Below are positions 39,701 to 51,288 of a DNA stretch of 64,000 bases, in pieces. Position 1 is the stretch's first letter, and every line of letters starts with the position of its first letter. The DNA is from Polydactylus sextarius (taxonomy: Eukaryota > Chordata > Actinopteri > Polynemidae): assembly GCA_016801845.1 (NCBI GenBank), contig CM028918.1, positions 19,755,001-19,819,000 on the forward strand. Reading direction: 5' to 3'. The position numbers and the translations under genes are program-made. The notes under the pieces are model-generated. The model was not told the origin of the DNA and made no database searches. It saw nothing but the letters and a program-made list of their open reading frames with translations.

Positions 39701-42700
39701 GGCATTCCATGATGGCATAATGTACATGTGTATTCAGTGAGCTGTGTTTGTGCTTTAGCAGATCTTGACGGGGACGTCACTTCCTGTCAACACTCTGGTG
39801 AAGGTTAAAGAGGGGCTGCTGAGGCAGAGGGAGCTGGAGATAGACAGGTACTGCAGGACACACTCACACTGTGTTTGTGTTACACATGCCAACACAACCA
39901 CACACTCCACTCTTTAAATAGTGTCAAGCAGCTCAACATGACATTCATAACCTTCAGGAAGTGGGACTGACCAGGACTGACCTGTGGTTTATCTGTTCAT
40001 GTGCTTCAGTTTTACAAAGAAAGGCACCAAGACACTGAACCGCTCTTAAAACAGCCCATAATAATACTCTGTTATGACCACTAGAAGGTTTCACATACAT
40101 TGCCTCATATATTTATTGTCGTAGTGTTTACAGGCACTGTATGTATGTAAAAGGATTTTGATTCTTTAAGGAGCCAGTGAACAGAAGCTCATATGGAAAC
40201 ATGTGATCTCTTCTTCTGTTTCCTTCATCTACTGCTTTAAATACAGAGAAATATCGTTGTGGGCATTTCGTAATTCAGGTTTTTTTTTTTTTTACAAAAC
40301 AAACACTCAGTTCTTCCTTGATTTAGCTCATCTGACCTCTGTTTTATCTATCTGTAAGTGCTCAGTGTTAAACATTGATGTTTTCATTAATCATGCTTGT
40401 TCAAAGGCTTTAATTTTTGGCCTGTCTTTGTTTCATATTACTTTATATAAAATAAACTTTACGCTTTATTAATTTTTTTTAAATTATTTATAAGCAAATT
40501 TTGCATTTGCACTATATTTCCAGTGTTTACGAGCAGGAAGTGATTGTGTGTTTCAGACAAAAGCAGCAGATCTTGCAGCTCCACGCTCGGATCAGAGAGA
40601 ACGAGCTCAGAGCTCAGCAGGTCCTGCAGAGCCAGAGAGGCTGGTTCGACGACCCCCACATGCTGAACACTAAGGTAACAGCACTCGAACGAGGTCAAAC
40701 ACAAATCACACATCAAATATTTTAAAGTTATAGCTGAAGTTGTGCTCGTTTGATAGGAGTCGGTGTTCAGAGCTTCGTGTAAACAGTCGTCTGATCGTCT
40801 GTGCTGTGATGAGGAGCGCAGCAGGAAGTTGGCCGTGGCTGAACTGGAGGTTCTTCATCTCAATGAGTTATTCAAACAGGTCACACACAAGTATACAGAG
40901 GACATCAAGAAACTGGAGGAAAAGGTACAGAGGACGGCTTTAACGTCAGTGTCAGGGTTATTATTATGTATGTGTTTATTTGTTGTAATGTGACGGTGTG
41001 GGTTTCCACAGATAAAGACACGCGATCGCTACATCAGCAGCCTGAAAAAGAAGTGTCAGAGGGAGAGTGAGCAGAGCCAAGAGAAGCAGCAGCGGATAGA
41101 GACACTGGAGAAATACCTGTCTGACCTGCCCACACTGGACGAGGTGCAGGCCCAGGCCCAGCAGGTACACACACATCCCATACACACACACACATCACAC
41201 ACATACACACACACACACATCCCACAAATACACACACATCACACACATACACACACATCCTACACTTACATACACACACACCACACTCACACACATCCTA
41301 CACATACACACATCACACACATACCATTTAACATTGAAGCAGTGGTGGCTATGGAAGCGGGCTTGGGTCTGGAAGGTCCCCGGTTCGAATCCACCAGCTA
41401 CCGGGTCCCTTGAGCAAGGTACTGTCCCCACACACGCTCCCCGGGCGCCGTTCAGGCTGTGCCCTGCTCACTGAGGTGTGATGGGTTAAATGCAGAGGGT
41501 AATTTCGTTGTGTGCATGGTGTGCTGTGTGCTACTGATCACTATATGTTCACAGTCAAACAAAAGAAACACTGATAACAAACACCAGGCCGGAACTGGAA
41601 GAGCAGTAACTTCACAGAATACTTTTGAATCATGAGCTTATAATTGTATCATTTGTTGTTTATGGTATATGTAAATGTTTCATCTGTAAAGTCATATAAA
41701 TGTAGTGGAGCACACGGTGATCAGCCTCAACATTAAACAGGTGAATCTGCTGCCAGTGTCCCAGAACCAGAGACCACAGGACACCCAGAGACACAGTCAA
41801 TGTCTTGAAGGGTCAGAGCTGTTTTAGTGGGACAAGAGGGACGTCCACAGTTTAATACAACTGGTTTTAATGCTGCATCTGATCACTGTGTGTCCTGCTT
41901 AACTTTGTTACGTGTGAATATAAAGCAGCATAAAATATAAATAGCAGTTAGCTAAACATCAATTACATGTTAATTAGTAGTGTGTGTGTGTATTGATTGT
42001 AATTCTTAGTGTGTGTGTGTGTCTCAGCAGGAGCAGGTACAGCAGAAAGCCAAGCAGCTGGAGAGAATGGTGAGTCAGTTACAGAGGAGTCTGGAGGAGG
42101 GCTGTGCTCTGATGAAGGAGAAGGACATGAAGATTGAGATGCAGACGAAGAGAGAGAAGGAGCTGATCGCCTCCGTACACAGGTACCTGATCACCTCGGG
42201 TTTACTGGCCCCAGGCTGCTTGTATCTCTACATGTTTGAGGTTGACACATTTTAAACTTGGTGATATCTTCACCTCAGTGTGTGTCCACAGCATCTTTAA
42301 CTCTACAGTGTATATACTGTGGTGCTGCCCACACATGCCTCTGAACTTAGTCTGAACAAAGTACTGTTGTGTTATCTGGGCAGTCTGCAGCAGAAGGTGC
42401 AGCTGTGTTTGGACGACGGGGTGAGGCTTCCGGTACAAGACCTGAAGAGACTTGAGGTGGAAAACACTGAACTTCTGGAGCAGCAGGACCAAAGTAGCAG
42501 GGTATCACCATTAAAAACACACACACAAACACAAATAAATACACTGAACATTGAACACATCAAGTCAGAAAAGACATTAACACTGTCTCTGCTCCTCACC
42601 AGCTGATCGAGCACCAGAAAGAACAGATCGAGAGACTGACGTTGCAGCTGACGGTACGGTAACAAACACACACACACTCATCTACAGCCACAAACAACCT

Positions 42701-44695
42701 GAGCATGAGACCCTCTGTTTCACCACAGTGCATCAACTGTACAGTACAGTGATAACAAGCAGAGAGCAGGTGTCACGGTGTCATCAAAATAAAAATTCTG
42801 CTGGTAAAACTACTATCAAGTAACATGCTGAGTAAAGGAAACGTATAAACACTCGGTCACTCTGTCTTTCATTTTGTTGTGTTCACACATTCAGTTCAGT
42901 TCAGATTCATTTGCGTGTCACCAGATCACACTCAGACATTTATCTCACATGACAGGCAAATGTATTTAACTAAGTAACTATTCAGACTCAGTTGTTCTGC
43001 TCATCTCACTCAAGAAATCAAATAAGAAGACAGTTGCCTGTAGTAGTAAATTGCGTTGATTTTAGCCTCATTGTTTCGGTTTTCAGGCTTTAGTGGAATT
43101 AGTTTCCTGTCTGTTTTAACTGTCTCACTCTTTCAGCCTGTATAGGATCGTTTCCTTTTAATCTGAAGTGATACATTTATTATTTATTTCATTACTTGTC
43201 CATAGTGTGTAGAACTTCAGCATCATCATCATTTTACAGCCTTGTCTCACAGTGTGAAACATGCTGACTGAGCAGCTGCTCTCTGTCCTTCCTCTGAAGC
43301 ATCAGTCTCACTGTCACTGGGTGTTTTGTCAGGCCGCCAGTACGAGGCTGCAGAAGAAGAGAAGCATCTCTCATCGACAGCAGCTTCATCAAGACGAGAG
43401 TCTGGTCTCTCCATCCAGAGCGTTCACACAGGTACCACTGTCGGCTCGATGCCTCTGTCTTTCTGTCACACGTTATGACACAGGGTCTAGTGACAGTCAT
43501 TTCACTCCTCTGCAACTCAAAGAGTTTTCTCAGCGAGTCGTGTCTCTTTGTGTCAGTTTTAATACACACCAGCTCTGAGAGGCAGCTACTCAACGGTTCC
43601 TACAATCAGTCAGTCAATCTCCTGCTTTGCATGTGCTGTGAACTAGTGAACCATCGTTATGGGCCGACACTGTGGTACCTTCACTTTTTGGTGTAATGTT
43701 TACATCTTAAGAGCAGACTAATATATTTTACTTTAGCAGTAGTACTTTAGCAAGATGTTTGGAAAATAACCAGACTGTCAAACATCACAGCGGCAGTCAG
43801 TCATGTGACCTTAGTCTTCACACTGTGCTGATACACTGTGTGTCTATAGCTGCAGTGAACAGCTGTTGGACAGATGAGACCAGCTGTTCCTGAGTCACTC
43901 TTGTCATAAAATGTCTGTAACACTAATTTATTTGTCCAATCATCTCCACCCAGAGGAGACATGAGAATGACTCCCTCTCATCAGATCTGGTGTCTGATCA
44001 TGTATTAGTCAACATAGAGTTATATATCTGATCAGGGCTGATGTATTCCTAAAGGTCAGTTCTTCCGAGTGTGTTAGTGGAAACCAAACCTGCGCCTTTG
44101 TTTTCTCTCGGAGCAGCCTCGGCCAGTGGATGCAGGCGTGTCGGTGCAGCCTGTGTCTCCAGTGGAGATGTCAGAAGTGGGACGGCTGCTGAAGGAGATG
44201 TCTCTGTGTCTGCTGGACCTGCAGGCTCTCTGCAGCATCCTGGCCCAGAGAGCACAGGGGAAGGAGCCCAATCTGTCTCTGCTGCTGGGAATGAAGTGTA
44301 TGTAGACACACACACTCTTTAAGTTATTTTTTATGACTGATAGACACACCGAGCATACTAGTAAAATACTATAAATACTAATGATTCCATGTTTACATAA
44401 ATACATTTATTCAAACCCAAAGAGTTAAACAGTTTTGGGGGCCTGGCCCACCCACCCCATGCCACCCCCACCTCTCCTGCCTGGCTGCTGTGTTTTCTCC
44501 CTAACCGTTAGTGTGTGTGTCTACCCAGCTCTGAGTGTGTCAGCAGAGGAGAGCGACTTCAGGGTGGTGGCGGAGGAGGAGCTGAGGTTCAGGCTGCTGG
44601 AGGTGGGTCAGCTGAGGAGAGACATCGACGAGCTGAGGAAAAGCATCTCAGACTGTTACGCTCAGTGGATGGGTGACAGCTGCGTCTCCCAGTGA
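36755..44695 (+). CDS. cep85l: CEP85L, centrosomal protein 85-like
   Basis: Thirteen coding exons close in frame at 778 residues (human CEP85L about 805): 36755-36803, 38442-38567, 38759-39627, 39762-39847, 40557-40674, 40757-40924, 41012-41164, 42031-42182, 42384-42501, 42603-42653, 43333-43431, 44117-44297, 44529-44695. CEP85L acts at the pericentriolar region and spindle pole and is needed for neuronal migration in mammals. Diagnostic segments are [20 protein letters not shown] near the N-terminus, the coiled-coil segment [39 protein letters not shown], and near the C-terminus [20 protein letters not shown] and [13 protein letters not shown] short first exon beginning MW and the C-terminus favour CEP85L over CEP85, and proximity to mcm9 agrees with human 6q22. 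Exons 10-12 encode less coiled coil than I recall for the human protein. Two acceptors (39758-39761, 42025-42030) are NAGNAG. Confidence 0.9.
37390..37490. mobile_element. possible LINE-tail fragment in cep85l intron 1
   Basis: The phrase around 37428-37460 (ACACTGCGGTGGTCCAGGTG, then GGAGATGACCAGTATCTG) resembles a recurrent fish retroelement 3' region. No ends were found. The rest of the 1.6-kb intron apart from the hAT-like element at 38083 shows nothing recognisable. Confidence 0.3.
38083..38248. mobile_element. hAT-like MITE in cep85l intron 1
   Basis: The left end CTGAAGTTTCCCAACC and the right end, read inward as CAGTGATTCTCAACCA, are imperfect inverted repeats of the CAGTG-TTCCCAACC type seen in hAT elements. 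The interior (…ACACGG…, …CATTGGAAAAAC…, …GCCACAGCACAGTGGTTGAG) looks like a common teleost non-autonomous family. The 8-bp flanks (TGTTGGCC and TGTTACAT) only partly agree, so it is an old insertion. Confidence 0.5.
41164..41322. repeat. CA-rich cryptic minisatellite after the cep85l exon 7 donor
   Basis: CA repeats punctuated by TC, TA and CC, giving loosely periodic units such as CACACATCCTACACATA. It begins at the splice donor after exon 7. Confidence 0.85.
41335..41582 (+). mobile_element. tRNA-derived SINE in cep85l intron 7
   Basis: A tRNA-like head has an A-box-like TGGCTATGGAAGCGG near 41346 and a perfect B box GGTTCGAATCC at 41382-41392. It is followed by a tRNA-unrelated body (…CCTTGAGCAAGGTACTGTCC, GGGTTAAATGCAGAGGGTAA…) that I recognise as a common teleost SINE body. 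The 3' end is uncertain and no clean target-site duplication was seen. It is a retroposon, not a functional tRNA gene. Confidence 0.75.
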
Positions 44696-45923
44696 CGCCT
44701 GGAGCCTCCAGCTCAGACTTCTCCGACACAGAGACACAGTGTGTGTTTAAATATTTTACTTCTGAGTACTTCAAACATAACAACATAAAGAGTCATACTA
44801 GTTATAACAAGAATCACAAGGTTCACGTCAGGATGTCACTTCATCAATCACAACAGTAGATGTTAATATGACCAATTATTGACATGTGGAACATGTCCCC
44901 AATCAGTCCCATCAGTGTGTGAATGTGTTGTAGATAAGCAACAGAGGCGCTCTGTGAGTGTGCAGAGTGTGTGTGAGAGTGAATGTAATTGAATATGGTT
45001 GAGTCATTTACATGTCTCTTAATTTTCCCTGTAAACTTTCCTTTGGTGTCGGACCACTTTATCTGCTTTCACAATTTACCAAATGTAGAAGAGTTGATGT
45101 AGATGTAAAGCTGAGTCATTTGAGGTGAAGCTGATCAACCACTGAAAGAGCTGAGCTCTTATTGACTAAACAGACGCGTGTGAGCCTGTTTTCATACTGA
45201 TACAGATGAAATGACGCAGTTAGTTATATGTGCCAGTTTTGTAAATAAGCAGCCATTTGCAGACATGTTCATCATAACAATGTAATGAGGTGATGATCAA
45301 CCTGAACACAGATATCTGTTCAACTAATGGTTTCACTAAACACTGCAGGGTCACATTATTTCTCTAAATGGTTCAATGAGATGACACCACACTCAGACAT
45401 ATTCACAGTATAAGAAATGATAAATATAATATGCATAACAACATGAAACTCTATAAGGAAACTATATATGCAGACTGATTCACCATCTGAGACTGAAACA
45501 CATCAGACTTCCAGGTTTTAGTAACTTGTATCTATGTGAATTCAAATGTCTTAACAAGCAATATGAAGTGTGCAGCTGTGATCATTAATGAGCAGATAAA
45601 TAACTCACTAATGATTTGGAATCATCGGGTGATGTTTAGCTGTGAGAGCAGTGATTTATTTGCCATCATATTATTCATGTGTCCATTTTTTTATCCAGAG
45701 TTTTACTAAAAATCTCATTGTTTCTAATGATGACACACATTTGAAACACTGAGGTTCTGTGTATCACCACTGGGGGGCGTGTTCCCCTGTAGGAGAAGGT
45801 TTTCTTTTATGTTTTATATTCTTTTATTTGTACTGCCAAAATCTATGAATGCCAAAGGTGTTTATGTACATTTTTTTTTGTCAGTATGGAAGTTTGATCT
45901 TATTTGTTCAAATGGCAAATAAA
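44696..45923 (+). other. cep85l: cep85l 3' UTR with polyadenylation signal
   Basis: No coding potential. An AATAAA at 45918-45923 is the first well-placed signal, implying a 3' UTR of about 1.2 kb. Confidence 0.5.
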
Positions 45924-46086
45924 ATTATTTTTGTAATGAATTATGAATGTGTGTTTTTGTAAGCTCAGAAATGACAAGTACAACTAATCAGTGGGCAGTT
46001 CCACGATGAACAGAAAGTTGATGCATGCAATGAATCTGTGTCACAATATGATCTCAGAGCGACTGAAGACAGAGTTGTGTAAGATT

Positions 46087-46405
46087 CAGTGGTGCCACCA
46101 GATATTTTTTTATAGGGGTGGCCAGATGGGGCCACTAAAAGTCTTGGGGTGGCGCATCAGAAAGCTAAACTTAACTGCGTTTGCACACAACTGAACAATT
46201 CTCTACTGAAGCACTCCCTCTCGTCTCTCAAAGAGTCACAGGAGGACACTACTCGGCTCATAGACTTTGCATTTGCTCATTAAACAAGTACCTAATATAA
46301 AATATCAGATAGAAACATATGCTATTGAGATTGGCGAGAAGGGGGGGCCATCAAATTTATCAGGGTGCCTGTGGCTCTCTCGATCTCCACCAGGTGGCGC
46401 CGCTG
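46087..46405. mobile_element. hAT-type MITE with perfect 8-bp target-site duplication
   Basis: The element begins CAGTGGTGCCACCAGAT and ends, read inward, CAGCGGCGCCACCTGG: terminal inverted repeats of the hAT CAG-type. It is flanked on both sides by the identical octamer GTAAGATT (46079-46086 and 46406-46413). At 319 bp with no transposase frame it is a non-autonomous insertion between the convergent cep85l and gopc genes. The intact duplication suggests a fairly recent event. Confidence 0.85.
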
Positions 46406-46413
46406 GTAAGATT

Positions 46414-47640
46414 AAATATAAAGAACAGAATGTGAAGCTGAAGCATTCAACCGTTTATTGTGTTAGAAAACTCCCACAGAAAGTGTCAACTGTTACTCTT
46501 TAGTAAGTGATTTAGTTTGTTTCCTCCTTACATTCTCTGTTTTCTTCTCAGAGTGAGATGTGGTACTGTCTGCTGCCTGGTTGGTTCTTTGTGATGAAAC
46601 AGGGTCAGTAACATCTGTCCTGTAGTGATGTTAATCTTGTGACCTGCTCTAGGAGAACAGCTGTCCTGAGGTTGCCAGTGGTGAACAGTGACCAGCGAAC
46701 GGTCTTCATGATGAACTAATGAGGACTTGAGTAGGCGTCTTACATCCTTAGAAGAGTCAATAATCAACCAACCAATCAAATCATTCACTATCACAGACCG
46801 AGATGAAAGCGTTCTTTTATTTGACAATCAACATTTAATAACCTTATTTTGGATTCTGTGATAGTTTCTGTATTAATCTTCATTTGGTTTCTGTGATTCC
46901 TAGACAGTTTCTGTATAATATATTAAACACTTTATACAAATACCATCAGCAGTAATGGTGGTGGAGGAGAAACTAAACATGACAGTGAACAGAGGAGCAT
47001 CTGTCAAAGCTAAGAGCTGAAGTGATTATCAGGGTTTTAAATGTAAATTTAACCATGAAATTACAGAATGAAGAAAAGTTTTGAGTGCTCAAAACTTGTG
47101 TTTAAATAACTGTATTACTATATTATAATTATGTTTACCACGGTGACAAAACCACCAAGAATTTGTGTTTAACAACAGAGAAGCAACCGTCACCAGAAAC
47201 CAGAATAACACAATAAACTTCCTGCTACACGTGAGCACGTCAGGCCTCCTCTTCAACACCTCCATCCTGGCTGTTTTATTTTGTGGTCATTCTTCATTAT
47301 TCATATAAGTTAATGTTGATGTTTTTCATTCTCCACAAACATTCTGAAAAGATTCTGACACCTGCTCTTATTTATTTGGGACTTGCTTGGTCCTAAGCCT
47401 CAGGTTCAGACTCCACTGGAGCAGCGAGCTGAATATATTCAGACAGTTTCACAGTGTGAGAGCAGTAACAGCATCTGGATGGTGGTTTGTCGTCTCATCT
47501 ACATCTGGTTTATGTGATTAAAATCAACTAATCAGAAAAAACTTCAGTTTAATAAACATCTGAGTAGTGTAACCACTGAGCAGTGGTCTCAAAAAGCAAG
47601 AACACTCCAAATATAATACAAACAAACCAAATTGAAACCA
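46414..47640. other. intergenic interval between cep85l and gopc
   Basis: No exon, RNA gene or further mobile element was recognised. The interval separates the converging 3' ends of the two genes. A minus-strand frame at 46528-46827 has no recognisable domain. Confidence 0.45.
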
Positions 47641-47643
47641 AAC

Positions 47644-49266
47644 TTTATTTAAAGGCTAAATAAATTGTTTAGCTTAAATGCATTATCTATAAAGATACAC
47701 ATCATGTACGTGAGAAGTTAAGAGACACAAACAAAAGCTTCAAGGAAACAGTAACAAAAAGCAAACAAAGAGACCGACATATGAAGGCTGCATGTCACAG
47801 AGTCGTTTCCGTTCGCTCATGTTCCTCAGCAGCACTGGTACAAACAAGAGCTGGACACAATCAAAGATTCAACTGAGTGTCTTTGCATCAAACAGTAGAG
47901 TGGTGAGGCCAATGTCAGGACACAGCTCATCCCACTCTTCTCCCACGCGTCATGTGACGCATCACACCGGTGTTCTTCAACTACACAGTGTGATATCATA
48001 CAAGCTAATGTGACACATAAAAAAAAAAAAAAAAACAATAACAAAGTATAGAGTTAAGAAAGACTCCAATATTAAAAATGATTGTATTCAATAATATTAC
48101 ACCATACAAGTGTGACTGTGCCCACTCTGGTACCCTACACAGAGTGACATGGCAAAATCTATTAGTGATGGAACAAGGTTAAAAAGCTGTGGCAGGATAA
48201 TGAAGGTTGTGGAACGTCCACCTCATAAACAGGACACAAGACCAGGACAGGGTTTAAGATCATACACTGTGACTTCAACTGTCACTTAGTAATAATTACA
48301 ATGTCCTTGAAGACTGAGGAGAGTGTTTTGTCCAGTGTCAGATCATTAAATGTGGTATAACATGCTTTAAATAATGTATTTAATAATATTTAAATAAGTC
48401 AAATATCTGGATTTGTTCCCTTCTGCCTCAAATAGACACCTGGACATCGTCTTCATTGTTTGTTAAACGGACACATCTTTAATAACAGAGTGGATCTGTG
48501 ATAGTGAGGACATCAGTTTTGTCCTAAAACGTGGTCGTGGTCCCCGACAGTTGGATGCAAACTGACAGGAAACTCCCACAGTGGGACTCAGACACTGGTT
48601 CTGTTTCACATGAGGAAGTCTTCTACTGCAGAGGTCTAGGTTGGATAAGATGAAGGAAAACAAAGAATACTGACGAGACCGTTGTTTTACCAGCGGTCAG
48701 GGTGAACTACATCTTATGGGCAAGTAGAAACAAAGTTCAGCAGCAGCTGTTCAAGTACATTTAGACTGTTCATCATGGAGCTTTGCAAAGAAATATTGCT
48801 CATCGTTCCTCTTTATGTTTAGTATTTCGACCGACATGATTCAACAGACTATTTACCTGCCGTCCCTGCTGAGCTTTTATGTGTCTTTGAACAGTGTATT
48901 AGAGATGAAAGGTAAGAATTTACAGCACTTTCCATTTTGATATTTCTTTTTCAATTTGATCTTTAAACATCTCATGTGAAGGTGACTGAAAGGACTCACG
49001 CCAAGTACAACGATCACTGCATCAGAGAAGATTAACAAATGTTTTCTCTTTTGTTAAAAGTTTCTAAAAAAATTTATTTTCATTCTTTTTCCACTTAGAG
49101 ATGTGTTTTTTCTGGCCTCTCTCAGATTCCTACAGGACAACATCACCTCGTCATGACGCTGCAGAGACAAAAAGAAGAACTACGCAGATGAATACTTGGG
49201 TTTGCCCTTGAAAGATATTTTCAGTGAGTAATGTCCCTGAAGGCTTCATCTACACTCTGCTCTTTT

Positions 49267-49311
<45 letters not shown>

Positions 49312-49603
49312 TTGTCCCATCTATTCCCTTAAGCAATTTAATAAAATATCTGAAAAAAGTAACACAGACCCTCCTCGACATATCTTACACCTGTTTCTTC
49401 AAATGTGTAAATTTACCCACAATCATTGCCACATGCCCAAACCGCACCACCCCAGAACACCAGGAGGAAATAGGGAAAACAGACGATTCCTGTTCATTTT
49501 CTCTCGTCCCTCGAGATGGAATTCTTTGTTTCAGTTCGTTGAGAGGGATTTTCCCACCAATCCTCTCATTAGTGTTTCCATACCAATGGCTTGCCTGTAC
49601 AAT
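47644..49603 (-). other. gopc: gopc 3' UTR, two candidate polyadenylation signals
   Basis: On the minus strand AATAAA occurs at 49078-49073, about 530 bases after the stop, and again at 47649-47644. The transcript may therefore have a short or a roughly 2-kb 3' UTR. A (CA)n run lies at 49269-49310. No coding frame of interest. Confidence 0.4.
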
Positions 49604-51224
49604 TTAGAAAGAGCAGTCAGTCTCCAGGGGCTTTGATGGGGTTTCCTCAGAAGGTGTCTCACTAGAGACGCCAGTGTCTCCGTTCTCTGGGCCGTTGCTC
49701 AGCGACATCTTCTCCAGAGCTGCAGGATGGAAACACATTCACACGTGTAGTTAGTGACCAGAGGCATCCATCATTACCACAGCTCAGTTATGTCAGAACC
49801 TCAAGTGACCATTTCTGGAAAATGAATAACTACTGCCCAGATATTAAAACAGGAAGAACGACTCATACGAAAAGAGCAAAAGAGCCACATCTTGTTGGGA
49901 CAACGTCTGATGAAATGGAAATCAATTCAGTTTCCTGTTTAAAAAAAAAAAAAAAAAACTAACCCTCAGACACACTGCTGCCTGTCGTTTGTTAAAAGGT
50001 TTTTCAGGCCACGTCTGGACATCATCAGTGAAAACACCATCAACAGGAAACACACAAACTTTACACTGGACACTTCATCAAAGTCCATACAACGAAATCA
50101 AAGAAATATTCTGAACAACGACAATAAAACCAATTAACCAATCACCAATTTACCATTTGATTCTCATGTCCCCAAATAACAAACGCCAAGATCAGACAGG
50201 CAGAAAGGTAGAGACAGGTCTGTGCTGAGAAGTGGGCACCATCAGTGGCTTTAATAGCAGATATGTCCTGAATTTGAGTTTGAATTTAATGAATATATTA
50301 ACCACTGTTCCTCACATTCTCATCTTTGTCTCTGGTCTCTTTAAGTTGGCTTCAACAAAAGTATATGTGATGATGTTAGTGAATCAGTGTGTACGGCGCC
50401 AAGTACTGGAGGGAGAATCAAAAAAAGAGAATAATAAACAATCAACATAATAACCATAATAATATTCCCATTTAAAAAAAAATAAAAGGTACTCAATCTA
50501 ACTCTTAGGTTTTATTTAAGGGTATTTTCAGAGGAAATAATGTATAAATACATTTAGTTAAAAAGAGAGTGAATGAGGCCTATTGTCTTTATTTCAGCTG
50601 GTAAATGATCTGATTGGAGGCCGTGTCTGGTTCCATGTATTTCCACAATGTAGTTTCAAGGTTAAATGACTGTAATCTGACGCTGCAGCGCGGCTACACA
50701 TGCTGGCGGTGTGAATCTAATTCTGAACATCTCAAGAGACAAAAATCTTCCGCTGGCATTGGTGAAAACAGCAAAGACGAGGGAGACAAAAACAGGAAGT
50801 GACAAAAAAAAAAAAAGAGCTCAGTAAGCAGAAAGCGTGTGAAGTAGTTTCTGCTTTGTCAGTCACACTCTCTCCACCAAGAGGAAGTCAGAGTGTACAT
50901 TGAGGGAAGCAGCACAAGCCTCTTAAACTCTCAAAGACCTTTTATCGATCTGCATGAATCGTATAAAATGAACACACCCTGAAGTGATGCTGAGCTGTTG
51001 CTGGGAGGTGCAGTGCTGCTGTCCTCCAGTTCATCCAGGTAGAGTCGGTAGCGATGGCCACTGTCATCTTCATACTCCACATTCTCATCATCACTGTCCA
51101 CCTCTGGAGCCACATACACCACCTCGAACTCGATCTGTCCTCGCTGACACACACACACACACACACACACTCAGGGTGAGTACTTTATCAGAGGCAGAAC
51201 AACAGTGAGAGTGAGAGTGAGAGT

Positions 51225-51288
<64 letters not shown>

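Noticed and set aside
41341..41400. Candidate tRNA gene from the B box
   Set aside because: No complete cloverleaf could be drawn and the sequence continues into a SINE body.
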